Positions 1 through 6,321 of a DNA stretch of 22,761 nt are shown here, piece after piece. The notes under the pieces were generated by a model. It had not been told where the DNA came from, made no database searches, and saw only the letters and a program-made list of their open reading frames with translations. Origin of the DNA: Ruminococcus sp. UBA4383. Its GTDB lineage: Bacteria > Bacillota > Clostridia > Oscillospirales > Ruminococcaceae. The stretch's first letter is position 1. Each line of letters opens with the position of its first letter. The DNA is taken from NCBI GenBank assembly GCA_002389995.1, contig DGRR01000157.1, positions 1 through 22,761 of the forward strand, read 5' to 3'. The position numbers and the translations under genes are program-made.

Positions 1-105
1 AATATTTACTGTCATATGTTGGAAGAATCCAGAGCGAAAGTCTCCGATGCCGTCAGCTCGGCACTCGATTTCTCAGGCAAGAAAAAAGAGCCGAAGGGTG
101 CTTGA
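1..105 (+). CDS. Tyrosine recombinase/integrase, C-terminal tail (5' end outside window)
   Basis: An open frame runs in from the window edge and stops at TGA 103-105, giving 34 residues that begin NIYCHMLEESRAKV. The I-Y-x-H-x-L pattern is what follows the catalytic tyrosine in tyrosine recombinases of phages and conjugative elements (family form: T-x-x-x-Y-x-H-x), so Tyr3 here would be the nucleophile. The tail is charged and ends KKKEPKGA. The gene points at a tRNA operon whose 3' end lies 120 bp away, the usual place for an element that integrates into a tRNA 3' end. Only the tail is visible, so the call rests on one short motif and on context. Confidence 0.6.
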   Translation, partial: NIYCHMLEESRAKVSDAVSSALDFSGKKKEPKGA

Positions 106-115
106 CCCACGGCTC
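81..115 (-). terminator. Intrinsic terminator overlapping the integrase 3' end
   Basis: Read on the minus strand, GAGCCG pairs with CGGCTC (110-115 with 88-93) and an inner GGGT pairs with ACCC (105-108 with 96-99). A run of six T follows at once (87-82). The element lies across the integrase stop codon, so the last integrase codons double as the T-tract. It would stop antisense read-through from the tRNA operon. On the plus strand the nearest T-run is 12 nt away, so it is a weak terminator for the integrase itself. Confidence 0.65.
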
Positions 116-171
116 ACAAGTCTGCATTTTTAAAATAAAGAACAGATAAAGAACAAAGCGGATTTTCACTA

Positions 172-214
172 TAAAAGAAAAACTCGGAAACGGCGATATT
201 ACGCTGTTTCCGAG
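172..214 (-). terminator. Intrinsic terminator of the tRNA operon
   Basis: An inverted repeat at 183-214 pairs CTCGGAAAC with GTTTCCGAG and extends inward to about 13 pairs, including one G-U. On the minus strand it is followed by TTTTTCTTTTAT. It lies 10 nt after the tRNA-Glu CCA end, so it terminates the Met-Glu transcript. Confidence 0.85.
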
Positions 215-223
215 AACGTTGAA

Positions 224-298
224 TGGTGACCCGTACGGGAATTGAACCCATGATTCCGCCGTGAAAGGGCGATGTCTTAACCTCTTGACCAACGGGCC
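224..298 (-). tRNA. tRNA-Glu (UUC)
   Basis: A 75-nt cloverleaf including encoded CCA (224-226). The acceptor stem GGCCCGT pairs with ACGGGTC, the anticodon loop is CTTTCAC giving anticodon UUC, and the T-loop is GGTTCAATTCC. It lies 6 nt downstream of tRNA-Met in one transcript. Its 3' end faces the integrase tail, so the T-arm/acceptor region is a candidate attachment site. Confidence 0.95.
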
Positions 299-304
299 TT
301 TAAT

Positions 305-381
305 TGGTAGCGGCAGTAGGATTTGAACCAACGACCAATCGGGTATGAACCGAGTACTCTAGCCAACTGAGCTATGCCGCC
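305..381 (-). tRNA. tRNA-Met (CAU), elongator type
   Basis: A 77-nt cloverleaf with encoded CCA (305-307). The acceptor GGCGGCA pairs with TGCCGCT using a terminal G-U, and the anticodon loop TTCATAC gives CAU. The first acceptor pair is not the unpaired C1-A72 of initiators and the anticodon stem lacks three consecutive G-C pairs, so it is not initiator tRNA. It could instead be the lysidine-modified tRNA-Ile2, which has the same gene anticodon. Two stem mismatches are visible: C-U at 27-43 and U-U in the T-stem. Confidence 0.9.
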
Positions 382-413
382 GTGTAAGCCGCATAATCAC
401 TTGCGACTTAATT

Positions 414-442
414 ATTATACAACATGAAAATGAAAAAGTCAA
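414..442 (-). promoter_or_regulatory. sigma-A promoter of the tRNA-Met/tRNA-Glu operon
   Basis: On the minus strand there is TTGACT (442-437), a 17-bp spacer and TATAAT (419-414), with TG just before the -10. Predicted start is near 407, about 26 nt before mature tRNA-Met. Confidence 0.8.
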
Positions 443-606
443 TAGGCAAATCGCAAAAACGGCATATTATACAAAATAATACATTTTAAATCCTTATATT
501 AGTGCAAACAAGACAATAAATGTTTTAGATATTAATAAATACTCAGATTTCACAGATAAATTTCATAAAGCAAAGAATATTTTAATTCCAAAAATCAGAA
601 AAAAAA
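443..606. other. A+T-rich spacer, no gene seen
   Basis: Very A+T-rich sequence between the tRNA promoter and the Rex-like operator. I see no credible reading frame with a ribosome site and no strong hairpin. Confidence 0.5.
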
Positions 607-626
607 ATTGTTATATTTGTAACAAT
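607..626. promoter_or_regulatory. Rex-like redox operator upstream of malate dehydrogenase
   Basis: A perfect 7-bp inverted repeat, ATTGTTA-N6-TAACAAT. Its core TTGTTA-N6-TAACAA matches the published clostridial Rex consensus TTGTTAA-N4-TTAACAA at 12 of 14 arm positions. Rex senses the NADH/NAD+ ratio and commonly controls fermentative dehydrogenases. The centre is about 45 bp upstream of the -35, so it could act by looping or as a distal operator. No rex gene is in the window. Confidence 0.55.
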
Positions 627-658
627 AAACAATTTTAATGTAAAACATCTGCTTTTGC

Positions 659-687
659 TTGATATTTCCGATTTGTAGTGTTATAAT
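659..687 (+). promoter_or_regulatory. sigma-A promoter of the mdh operon
   Basis: TTGATA (659-664), 17 bp, TATAAT (682-687), with TG one base before the -10 (extended -10). The 16 bases from the -10 onward, TATAATATTATTGTTC, recur exactly at the parA promoter (4546-4561). Confidence 0.8.
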
Positions 688-722
688 ATTATTGTTCACA
701 GTTTTGATTGATATATAGTTTG

Positions 723-747
723 TGGCATTAAGCTGACATCAATGCCA
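723..747 (+). other. Small hairpin in the mdh 5' leader
   Basis: TGGCATT (723-729) and AATGCCA (741-747) form a 7-bp stem with an 11-nt loop, ending 15 nt before the GGAGG ribosome site. It has no T-tract, so a leader or translation structure is more likely than a terminator. Function unknown. Confidence 0.4.
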
Positions 748-775
748 TATTTATTAAAAAACGGAGGTAAAAAAA

Positions 776-1723
776 ATGGCAGAAAATAAAGGCGGAAAAA
801 AAATAACAATCCTCGGTGCAGGAAATGTAGGAGCAACTATTGCATATACATTCACAGTTGCAGGTACTTGTTCTGATGTTGTACTGATTGATATAAACAA
901 GGAAAAAGCCAAGGGCGAGGCTATGGATATCCGTCAGGGAGTTACATTCAGTCATAATGTTGAAATATGTGATGGTACATACGACGATGCAAAGGATTCT
1001 GACATTGTCGTAGTAACACTCGGACTTGCCCGCAAACCGGGACAGACAAGAATAGACCTTGCAAAGGCAAATGTAAATATTGTAAAGGACGTTATGCCAA
1101 AAATAGCTCAGGCTGCTCCCGATGCAATATATGTTGTAGTAAGCAATCCTGTTGACATAATCACATATACAATACTCAAATGCACAAATCTCTCACGCAA
1201 TCAGGTAATTGGTTCCGGAACTGCACTTGATACATCACGTCTGCGTACAAGCCTTGCGGACCATGTAGGACTCAGCCCCAACAGTATTCATGCCTATGTA
1301 TTCGGTGAACATGGCGATACTTCAATGATACCGTGGTCAATAACAAATATCGCAGGTATCCCCATGGAGGATTACTGCAAGGAGCAGGAACACGCTGATA
1401 TTGACAAGGAAGAAATAATCACGGAAGTACGCAAGGCAGGCAGTGAAGTAATAAAGAGAAAGGGTGCAACTTTCTATGCAATTGCCATGAGCGTAAATAA
1501 AATATGTGATACAATTCTTCGTGATTCAAACAATATCATGACAGTATCAACATATCTTGACGGCACATACGGAATCAAGGACGTATGCCTGAGTATTCCG
1601 TGCGTAATAGGTGCAAACGGAATTGAAAGAGAAGTTCCTCCCACTCTCACTGATGAAGAAAAAGAAAAACTCACCGCAAGTGCAAACGCCCTTAAAAATG
1701 TTATTGCACAGATTGAATTATAA
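776..1723 (+). CDS. mdh: LDH-family 2-hydroxyacid dehydrogenase, probably malate dehydrogenase
   Basis: This 315-residue NAD-dependent dehydrogenase has the lactate/malate dehydrogenase fold. Visible features are the Rossmann motif GAGNVG (14-19), the NAD-ribose acidic residue Asp39, catalytic Arg92, NPVD (124-127), Asp152 and Arg155, and the proton-acceptor His179 in GEHGD. Overall it looks like L-LDH. However, the position that is Gln in lactate dehydrogenases (Gln102, in QKPGETR) is Arg86 here (RKPGQTR), and Arg at this site selects oxaloacetate/malate. The next gene is malic enzyme, which supports a malate role: oxaloacetate + NADH to malate. A GGAGG site at 763-767 fixes the start. A homology pipeline may call it ldh. 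Confidence 0.8.
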   Translation: MAENKGGKKITILGAGNVGATIAYTFTVAGTCSDVVLIDINKEKAKGEAMDIRQGVTFSHNVEICDGTYDDAKDSDIVVVTLGLARKPGQTRIDLAKANVNIVKDVMPKIAQAAPDAIYVVVSNPVDIITYTILKCTNLSRNQVIGSGTALDTSRLRTSLADHVGLSPNSIHAYVFGEHGDTSMIPWSITNIAGIPMEDYCKEQEHADIDKEEIITEVRKAGSEVIKRKGATFYAIAMSVNKICDTILRDSNNIMTVSTYLDGTYGIKDVCLSIPCVIGANGIEREVPPTLTDEEKEKLTASANALKNVIAQIEL

Positions 1724-1730
1724 TAACCAT

Positions 1731-1761
1731 AAATTCCCTCTGCCCATGACAGAGGGAATTT
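1731..1761 (+). other. Intercistronic hairpin between mdh and malic enzyme
   Basis: AAATTCCCTCTG (1731-1742) and CAGAGGGAATTT (1750-1761) form a perfect 12-bp stem with a 7-nt loop. No T-run follows. The malic-enzyme ribosome site starts 6 nt later. It is most likely an mRNA-stability or processing element, or a partial attenuator, that sets the ratio of the two enzymes. Confidence 0.65.
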
Positions 1762-1781
1762 GAAAATAAGGAGGTATTAAA

Positions 1782-2954
1782 ATGAACTACGCTGAGGAAT
1801 CTCTTAAAAAACATTACGAATGGAACGGAAAAATTGAAATGATATGCCGTGCGCCCCTTGAAACAAAAGATGACCTTTCACTCGCCTATACCCCCGGTGT
1901 CGCACAGCCATGCCTCGAAATACAAAAAGATATAAACAAAAGCTATGAACTCACAAGACGTTCAAACCTCGTGGCAGTTGTTACAGACGGAACAGCCGTA
2001 CTCGGACTCGGTGACATAGGTCCTGAGGCAGGTATGCCCGTAATGGAAGGCAAATGCGCTCTTTTCAAGGCTTTCGGAGATGTCGATGCAGTCCCCATTT
2101 GCATACGTTCAAAGGAAGTCGATGATATAGTAAATACAGTAAAACTTATTGCAGGCTCTTTCGGCGGAATAAATCTCGAAGATATTTCCGCTCCCAGATG
2201 CTTTGAGATTGAAAAAAGATTAAAAGAATGTTACGATATTCCGATATTCCATGATGACCAGCACGGCACGGCAGTAGTTACCCTCGCAGCTATGTTAAAT
2301 GCACTCAAACTTACAGGAAAGAAAATTGATGAAATAAGAGTTGTCACAAGCGGTGCAGGTGCGGCAGGAATAGCTATCATTAAACTCCTTATATCAATGG
2401 GTCTTAAAGATGTTGTACTCTGTGACAGACAGGGTGCTATATACAAGGGCAGGGAAGGTCTTAACCCTCAGAAAGCCGAAATGGCTGAAATAACAAATCA
2501 GCAAATGAGAAAAGGTTCTCTTGCCGATGTCATCAAAGGCGCAGATGTTTTCATAGGAGTATCATCACCAAACTGCGTAACCCCCGAAATGGTAAAAAGT
2601 ATGGCTGAAAATCCTATACTTTTCCCAATGGCTAACCCTACTCCCGAAATTATGCCCGAACTCGCCAAGGAAGCGGGTGCGGCTGTTATAGGTACGGGAA
2701 GAAGCGACTACCCCAACCAGATAAATAATGTACTCGCTTTCCCCGGAATTTTCCGTGGCGCACTCGATGTCAGGGCAAGCGATATAAATGACGAAATGAA
2801 AATAGCCGCCGCAAAAGCTATTGCATCATTCGTTACTGATGACAAGCTTTCAGCCGAATATATAATCCCAAGCGCACTGGATAAATCAGTCGCTCAGGCT
2901 GTCGCAAAGGCTGTCGCTCAGGCGGCAAGAAATACAGGCGTTGCGAGGATATAA
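1782..2954 (+). CDS. NAD(P)-dependent malic enzyme
   Basis: A 390-residue short-type bacterial malic enzyme, which decarboxylates malate to pyruvate and CO2 while reducing NAD(P)+. The N-terminal catalytic domain shows AYTPGVAQPC with the likely catalytic Tyr36, VTDGTAVLGLGDIGP (67-81), and MEGKCALFKAFG with the catalytic lysine Lys91. Metal ligands are Glu133-Asp134 (NLEDISAP) and the Asp pair in FHDDQHGTA (157-164). The Rossmann motif GAGAAG is at 191-196. The start is fixed by AAGGAGG at 1768-1774. Paired with the upstream malate dehydrogenase it forms an oxaloacetate-malate-pyruvate route that could convert NADH to NAD(P)H or feed pyruvate. Coenzyme preference cannot be read reliably from the sequence. 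Confidence 0.93.
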   Translation: MNYAEESLKKHYEWNGKIEMICRAPLETKDDLSLAYTPGVAQPCLEIQKDINKSYELTRRSNLVAVVTDGTAVLGLGDIGPEAGMPVMEGKCALFKAFGDVDAVPICIRSKEVDDIVNTVKLIAGSFGGINLEDISAPRCFEIEKRLKECYDIPIFHDDQHGTAVVTLAAMLNALKLTGKKIDEIRVVTSGAGAAGIAIIKLLISMGLKDVVLCDRQGAIYKGREGLNPQKAEMAEITNQQMRKGSLADVIKGADVFIGVSSPNCVTPEMVKSMAENPILFPMANPTPEIMPELAKEAGAAVIGTGRSDYPNQINNVLAFPGIFRGALDVRASDINDEMKIAAAKAIASFVTDDKLSAEYIIPSALDKSVAQAVAKAVAQAARNTGVARI

Positions 2955-2956
2955 CT

Positions 2957-3871
2957 ATGGACGAGAAAAAAATATTGTTAAATACCGCTGCGTGTCTCAA
3001 ATACCTCTCAAAGGGTAAAAACCCTGTAACAAAACAGGATATACCCGAAAATGATACTGTAAGAAATCCTGCAATAGCAAAGTACCTCAGCTTTGCCGCT
3101 GATAAAATAAAGGAAATTCTTGACAGTATGGAAAATGAAACTGCTCCCGATTCAGGAACGATTGTTCCTGAATCTGCGGAAACAGAAAATATCACGCATA
3201 ATGCCAATGAAAGAATAGTCTGCGATGAAAGCGGAGAAGCCCTCAGAATAGGTCAGATAAATAAAATATTCAACCGTGACGTAAAACCTAAATCAGACGG
3301 ATATATCGACAGCGGTACTCTCCTCGGCTGGCTTACATATAACGGATTTATTGAAAGGTCTGAAAACGGCAGGGATTATATTGCCACCGAAAAGGGAATG
3401 GAAGCAGGCATTTTCCCACAGGAATCCTCAAAAGGCGGAATTTCCCTTTATTATACTCCCACCGCACAGCAGATGATTTATGACAATGAGAACAGTATAA
3501 GAGAATATTTCGATGAATATGGTGACAAAAGAAAACCTTTCTTCATTGATGACAATAAAAAATCACAACTCAGAGCAGGTGATGATACAACAACAATATC
3601 AGATATTGCAAATTATCTCAGCAGCTTTGCCGATACCGAAAATTATAAACCAATACAGGCTTGTGTTATAAATAAATGGCTCGCCTCAAAAAATATGATT
3701 TTCAAAAACGATTCAAAAAGATACTTTGCAACAGTCAACGGTAAATCCTTTGGATTTAAAAATATAAGAGTAAATAACAATAAATACGGCAGACTTTTAT
3801 ATACATCTCAGGCATGGCAGTACATAATTGACAATATCGACGAAATTATCAAGTATAACCGTGAAGTCTGA
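2957..3871 (+). CDS. Hypothetical protein with two winged-helix-like segments
   Basis: This 304-residue soluble protein starts 2 nt after the malic-enzyme stop, so it is probably translationally coupled. I do not recognise the family with confidence. Three parts are visible. Residues 1-55 are a helical segment containing YLSKGKNPVTKQDIPE. Residues ~88-150 contain INKIFNRDV, GWLTYNGFIE and a GRDYIATEKG hairpin. Residues ~200-300 repeat the same layout with ISDIANYL, INKWLASKNMIF, KRYFATVNG and GRLLYTSQAW. A helix, then a 'WL' recognition-like helix, then a two-stranded wing suggests two tandem winged-helix domains, so a nucleic-acid role is possible. The linker (~56-85) is acidic and low-complexity. 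Confidence 0.75.
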   Translation: MDEKKILLNTAACLKYLSKGKNPVTKQDIPENDTVRNPAIAKYLSFAADKIKEILDSMENETAPDSGTIVPESAETENITHNANERIVCDESGEALRIGQINKIFNRDVKPKSDGYIDSGTLLGWLTYNGFIERSENGRDYIATEKGMEAGIFPQESSKGGISLYYTPTAQQMIYDNENSIREYFDEYGDKRKPFFIDDNKKSQLRAGDDTTTISDIANYLSSFADTENYKPIQACVINKWLASKNMIFKNDSKRYFATVNGKSFGFKNIRVNNNKYGRLLYTSQAWQYIIDNIDEIIKYNREV

Positions 3872-3891
3872 ATTTTAAAACATATGAATTT

Positions 3892-3925
3892 GCGCCATTG
3901 TCATGGGAATGAAATGACAAGGCGC
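3892..3925 (+). other. Intercistronic hairpin before the phosphatase gene
   Basis: GCGCC-A-TTGTCAT pairs with ATGACAA-GGCGC, twelve pairs with one A-A mismatch and a short loop. The sequence after it (agattgacgatttt) is only weakly T-rich. Like the hairpin at 1731-1761 it lies just before a ribosome site, so it could trim or stabilise the mRNA. Confidence 0.55.
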
Positions 3926-3953
3926 AGATTGACGATTTTAAATGGAGGCATTT

Positions 3954-4430
3954 ATGGAAGTATCTGTTTTTTCAAGAAAAATGATTGAAAATCTTATTTC
4001 AGATAATAAATTCCCCGAAAATACCGCTGTCATAAGTTTCTGCGACCCCGCACTCAAACACAGATACAAGGACTATAAACTTGTAAACTATAATGGTGTA
4101 TGCGATGATGTGTTTTATGTTGAAGTCGATGACCTTGACCTCGATATGCTTGAAAGCAAGGGCTATACCTATGATACATTCTTCCCTGAGGCAGATGAAA
4201 TCGCAGAGTTTGTCTACGAAATATACAACAAAAATATGGACTTAATCTGTCAGTGCGAATACGGTCAGAGCAGAAGCGCAGGCTGTGCAGCGGCTGTCCT
4301 TGAACATTTCTTTCGTTCGGGAATATGGATTTTCGCAAATTATGACTATTACCCCAGTCAGATAATTTTTAATAAAATGTATGATGCTCTTGAAAAATAT
4401 AAATCCCTTAATATACAATGTTCCACATGA
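3954..4430 (+). CDS. Small cysteine-phosphatase-like protein (PTP/dual-specificity fold)
   Basis: A 158-residue protein with the C-x5-R phosphate-binding loop CEYGQSRS (Cys101, Arg107) preceded by a hydrophobic strand (MDLICQ), as in tyrosine/dual-specificity phosphatases. An aspartate-rich stretch (VDDLDLD, 58-64) could supply the general acid. It may act on phosphotyrosine or another phosphoester; the substrate is unknown. An in-frame ATG at 3942 is upstream, but GGAGG (3944-3948) sits 5 nt before the ATG at 3954, so the later start is chosen. The last codons C-S-T-stop are spelled by a parS site, so the C-terminus is fixed by a DNA element. Confidence 0.7.
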   Translation: MEVSVFSRKMIENLISDNKFPENTAVISFCDPALKHRYKDYKLVNYNGVCDDVFYVEVDDLDLDMLESKGYTYDTFFPEADEIAEFVYEIYNKNMDLICQCEYGQSRSAGCAAAVLEHFFRSGIWIFANYDYYPSQIIFNKMYDALEKYKSLNIQCST

Positions 4431-4434
4431 AACA
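4419..4434. promoter_or_regulatory. parS site 1
   Basis: TGTTCCACATGAAACA differs from the Bacillus-type consensus TGTTTCACGTGAAACA at two positions. It overlaps the phosphatase stop codon and lies about 200 bp upstream of parA, a usual position for a ParB loading site. Confidence 0.85.
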
Positions 4435-4458
4435 ATTCTGCAATATTTTTATTCGGAT

Positions 4459-4474
4459 TGTTCCATGTGGAACA
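4459..4474. promoter_or_regulatory. parS site 2, also terminator-like
   Basis: TGTTCCATGTGGAACA is a near-perfect palindrome. The transcript would fold as TTGTTCC-atgt-GGAACAA followed directly by six T, so the same bases resemble a short intrinsic terminator for the mdh operon. It is 40 bp from site 1. A further half-site, TGTTTCACAT, lies at 4484-4493 with its second arm lost to an A-run. Confidence 0.8.
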
Positions 4475-4522
4475 ATTTTTTATTGTTTCACATAAAAAAA
4501 TCAAAAAATTCATATTATTGTA

Positions 4523-4551
4523 TTTACAAATATTTTTAAAAGTGCTATAAT
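4523..4551 (+). promoter_or_regulatory. sigma-A promoter of parA-parB-serS
   Basis: TTTACA (4523-4528), 17 bp, TATAAT (4546-4551), with an extended-10 TG (TGCTATAAT). It gives a leader of about 80 nt before parA. parS sites 1 and 2 lie 50-100 bp upstream, so ParB spreading could affect this promoter. Confidence 0.8.
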
Positions 4552-4636
4552 ATTATTGTTCTTATTCTGCATATATGCCTTGTGCTTTTGCAGTAATCAG
4601 AATTTTTCTTGAATAAATCATCGAAAGGAAGATATT

Positions 4637-5446
4637 ATGGGCAAGATTATTGCTGTCGCCAACCAGAAAGGCGGTGTCGGAAAAACGACCACTGTCGTGA
4701 ATATAGCCGCATATCTCGGTTCAAGAGGCTTTAAAGTCCTTTGTATAGACTGCGACCCGCAGGGAAATTCAACTACGGGATTCGGTATAAGAAAAAAAGA
4801 ACTCAGTGTCTCAACCTATGATGTTATTATAGGTAAATCCCGTATACAGGACGCTCTCGTCAAAACAGAATTTGAAAACGTTTCAATAGCAGGCGCAACA
4901 GAAAACCTCGCAGGCTGCGAAATAGAACTCGCTTCCGCTGAAAACAGAGTGAACAGACTTAAAATGCAGGTTCTCAACTGCAAAGAGGATTTTGACTACA
5001 TATTCATAGACTGTCCGCCCGCTCTCGGCACAATTACAATAAATGCCCTCGTAGCGTGTGACCGTGTATTAGTTCCCATGCTTGCGGAATTTTATGCGCT
5101 CGAAGGTCTTTCACAGCTCTATAACACAATAAAAATAGTGAAAAATAACTATAACCCCAATCTCGACCTCGAAGGAATACTCTTTACTATGTTCGACCCC
5201 CGTCTGAATGTCTCAAATGATGTGGTAAAAGAAGTAGAAAAATATTTTCCCGATAAGGTGTTTGAAACAAAAATTCCCAGAAATGTCCGTCTCTCCGAAG
5301 CCCCCAGCCACGGAAAACCCATTATGTACTATGACCGTTCTTCAAAGGGTGCGGAATCATATGAACTCGTATGCCACGAAATGCTCGGCGAACCCCTCGT
5401 TGTAAAGAAAAAACGCAGAGGTCTGTTTTCATTCGGCAAATCATAA
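4637..5446 (+). CDS. parA: Chromosome-partitioning ATPase ParA (Soj)
   Basis: A 269-residue MinD/ParA-type P-loop ATPase. The deviant Walker A motif KGGVGKTT is at 11-18 with the signature lysine Lys11. The DCDPQGNST motif is at 38-46 and Walker B (FIDCPP) at 123-128. There is no N-terminal DNA-binding extension, as expected for chromosomal Soj-type proteins. ATP-bound dimers bind DNA non-specifically, and ParB stimulates hydrolysis. The start follows AAAGGA (4624-4629). It sits 17 nt upstream of parB in one operon. The last ~15 residues (VVKKKRRGLFSFGKS) are strongly basic and may help nucleoid binding. Confidence 0.96.
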   Translation: MGKIIAVANQKGGVGKTTTVVNIAAYLGSRGFKVLCIDCDPQGNSTTGFGIRKKELSVSTYDVIIGKSRIQDALVKTEFENVSIAGATENLAGCEIELASAENRVNRLKMQVLNCKEDFDYIFIDCPPALGTITINALVACDRVLVPMLAEFYALEGLSQLYNTIKIVKNNYNPNLDLEGILFTMFDPRLNVSNDVVKEVEKYFPDKVFETKIPRNVRLSEAPSHGKPIMYYDRSSKGAESYELVCHEMLGEPLVVKKKRRGLFSFGKS

Positions 5447-5463
5447 GACAGTGAGGTGTTGAC

Positions 5464-6309
5464 ATGGTAGGTGGTTTGGGTGCAGGACTTGATACCCTTT
5501 TCAGTGATAACACAAGCGAAGTCCAGATAAAGAAAACTCTCAGGCTTTCCGAAATAGAACCAAACCGTGAACAGCCGAGAAAAAATTTCAGCGATGAAGC
5601 TATCGCCTCGCTCGCTGACTCAATAAGAGAACACGGTGTATTACAGCCGATTCTCGTCCGCCCCATGCCAAAGGGCGGATACCAGATTGTTGCAGGCGAA
5701 AGAAGATGGCGTGCTGCAAGAATGGTGGGTCTTAACGAAATCCCCGTCACTATAAAAGAATTAAGCGACATCGAAACAATGCAGATTGCTGTAATAGAAA
5801 ATTTACAGCGTGAAAACCTTGACCCCGTAGAAGAAGCTATGGGCTATAACGAACTTATAGAAAAATTCGGCATGACTCAGGATAAAGTTGCTAAAATGGT
5901 AGGTAAATCACGCTCGGCAATTGCAAACTCCGTGAGAATACTTTCCCTGCCCGATGAAGTCCTTAAATTCGTGCAGGACGGTCAGCTCTCACTCGGTCAC
6001 GCAAAGGCTCTGCTTTCCATAAGCGATGAGAAAAAATTAATCGAATTTGCACGCAAAGCCGCTGACGGCGGCATGACTGTAAGACAACTCGAAAAAATCG
6101 CCCAGAAATTATCTGAATCAAATAATAAGAAAAATACAAAATCCAAATCAGTCGATAACTATTTCGTCGAACTCGAAGTCGCTCTGAACGAAAAACTCGG
6201 CAGAAAAGTCAAGGTTGAGTACGGAAAAAACAAAGGTACTCTCATGCTCGAATTTTATGACAAAGATGATTTGAAAGCTATCGCAGATATGCTTTACAAT
6301 GAAGAATAA
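5464..6309 (+). CDS. parB: Chromosome-partitioning protein ParB (Spo0J), CTP-dependent clamp
   Basis: A 281-residue ParB of typical length. The start MVGGLGAGLDTLF is the family's conserved N-terminus, used for contact with ParA. The N-terminal nucleotide-binding domain has REQPRKNF (35-42) and the arginine-rich box GERRWRAA (78-85), which binds CTP. ENLQRENLDPVEEA (112-125) follows, then a helix-turn-helix (~137-160) that reads parS. The C-terminal ~60 residues form the dimerisation domain after a Lys/Ser/Asn-rich linker (~220-232). It would load at the parS sites in this window. Confidence 0.96.
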   Translation: MVGGLGAGLDTLFSDNTSEVQIKKTLRLSEIEPNREQPRKNFSDEAIASLADSIREHGVLQPILVRPMPKGGYQIVAGERRWRAARMVGLNEIPVTIKELSDIETMQIAVIENLQRENLDPVEEAMGYNELIEKFGMTQDKVAKMVGKSRSAIANSVRILSLPDEVLKFVQDGQLSLGHAKALLSISDEKKLIEFARKAADGGMTVRQLEKIAQKLSESNNKKNTKSKSVDNYFVELEVALNEKLGRKVKVEYGKNKGTLMLEFYDKDDLKAIADMLYNEE

Positions 6310-6321
6310 AGGAGAATAATC

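Noticed and set aside
53..331. 92-residue open frame on the minus strand across the tRNA genes
   Set aside because: It overlaps two tRNAs and terminators, and has no ribosome site or recognisable domain.
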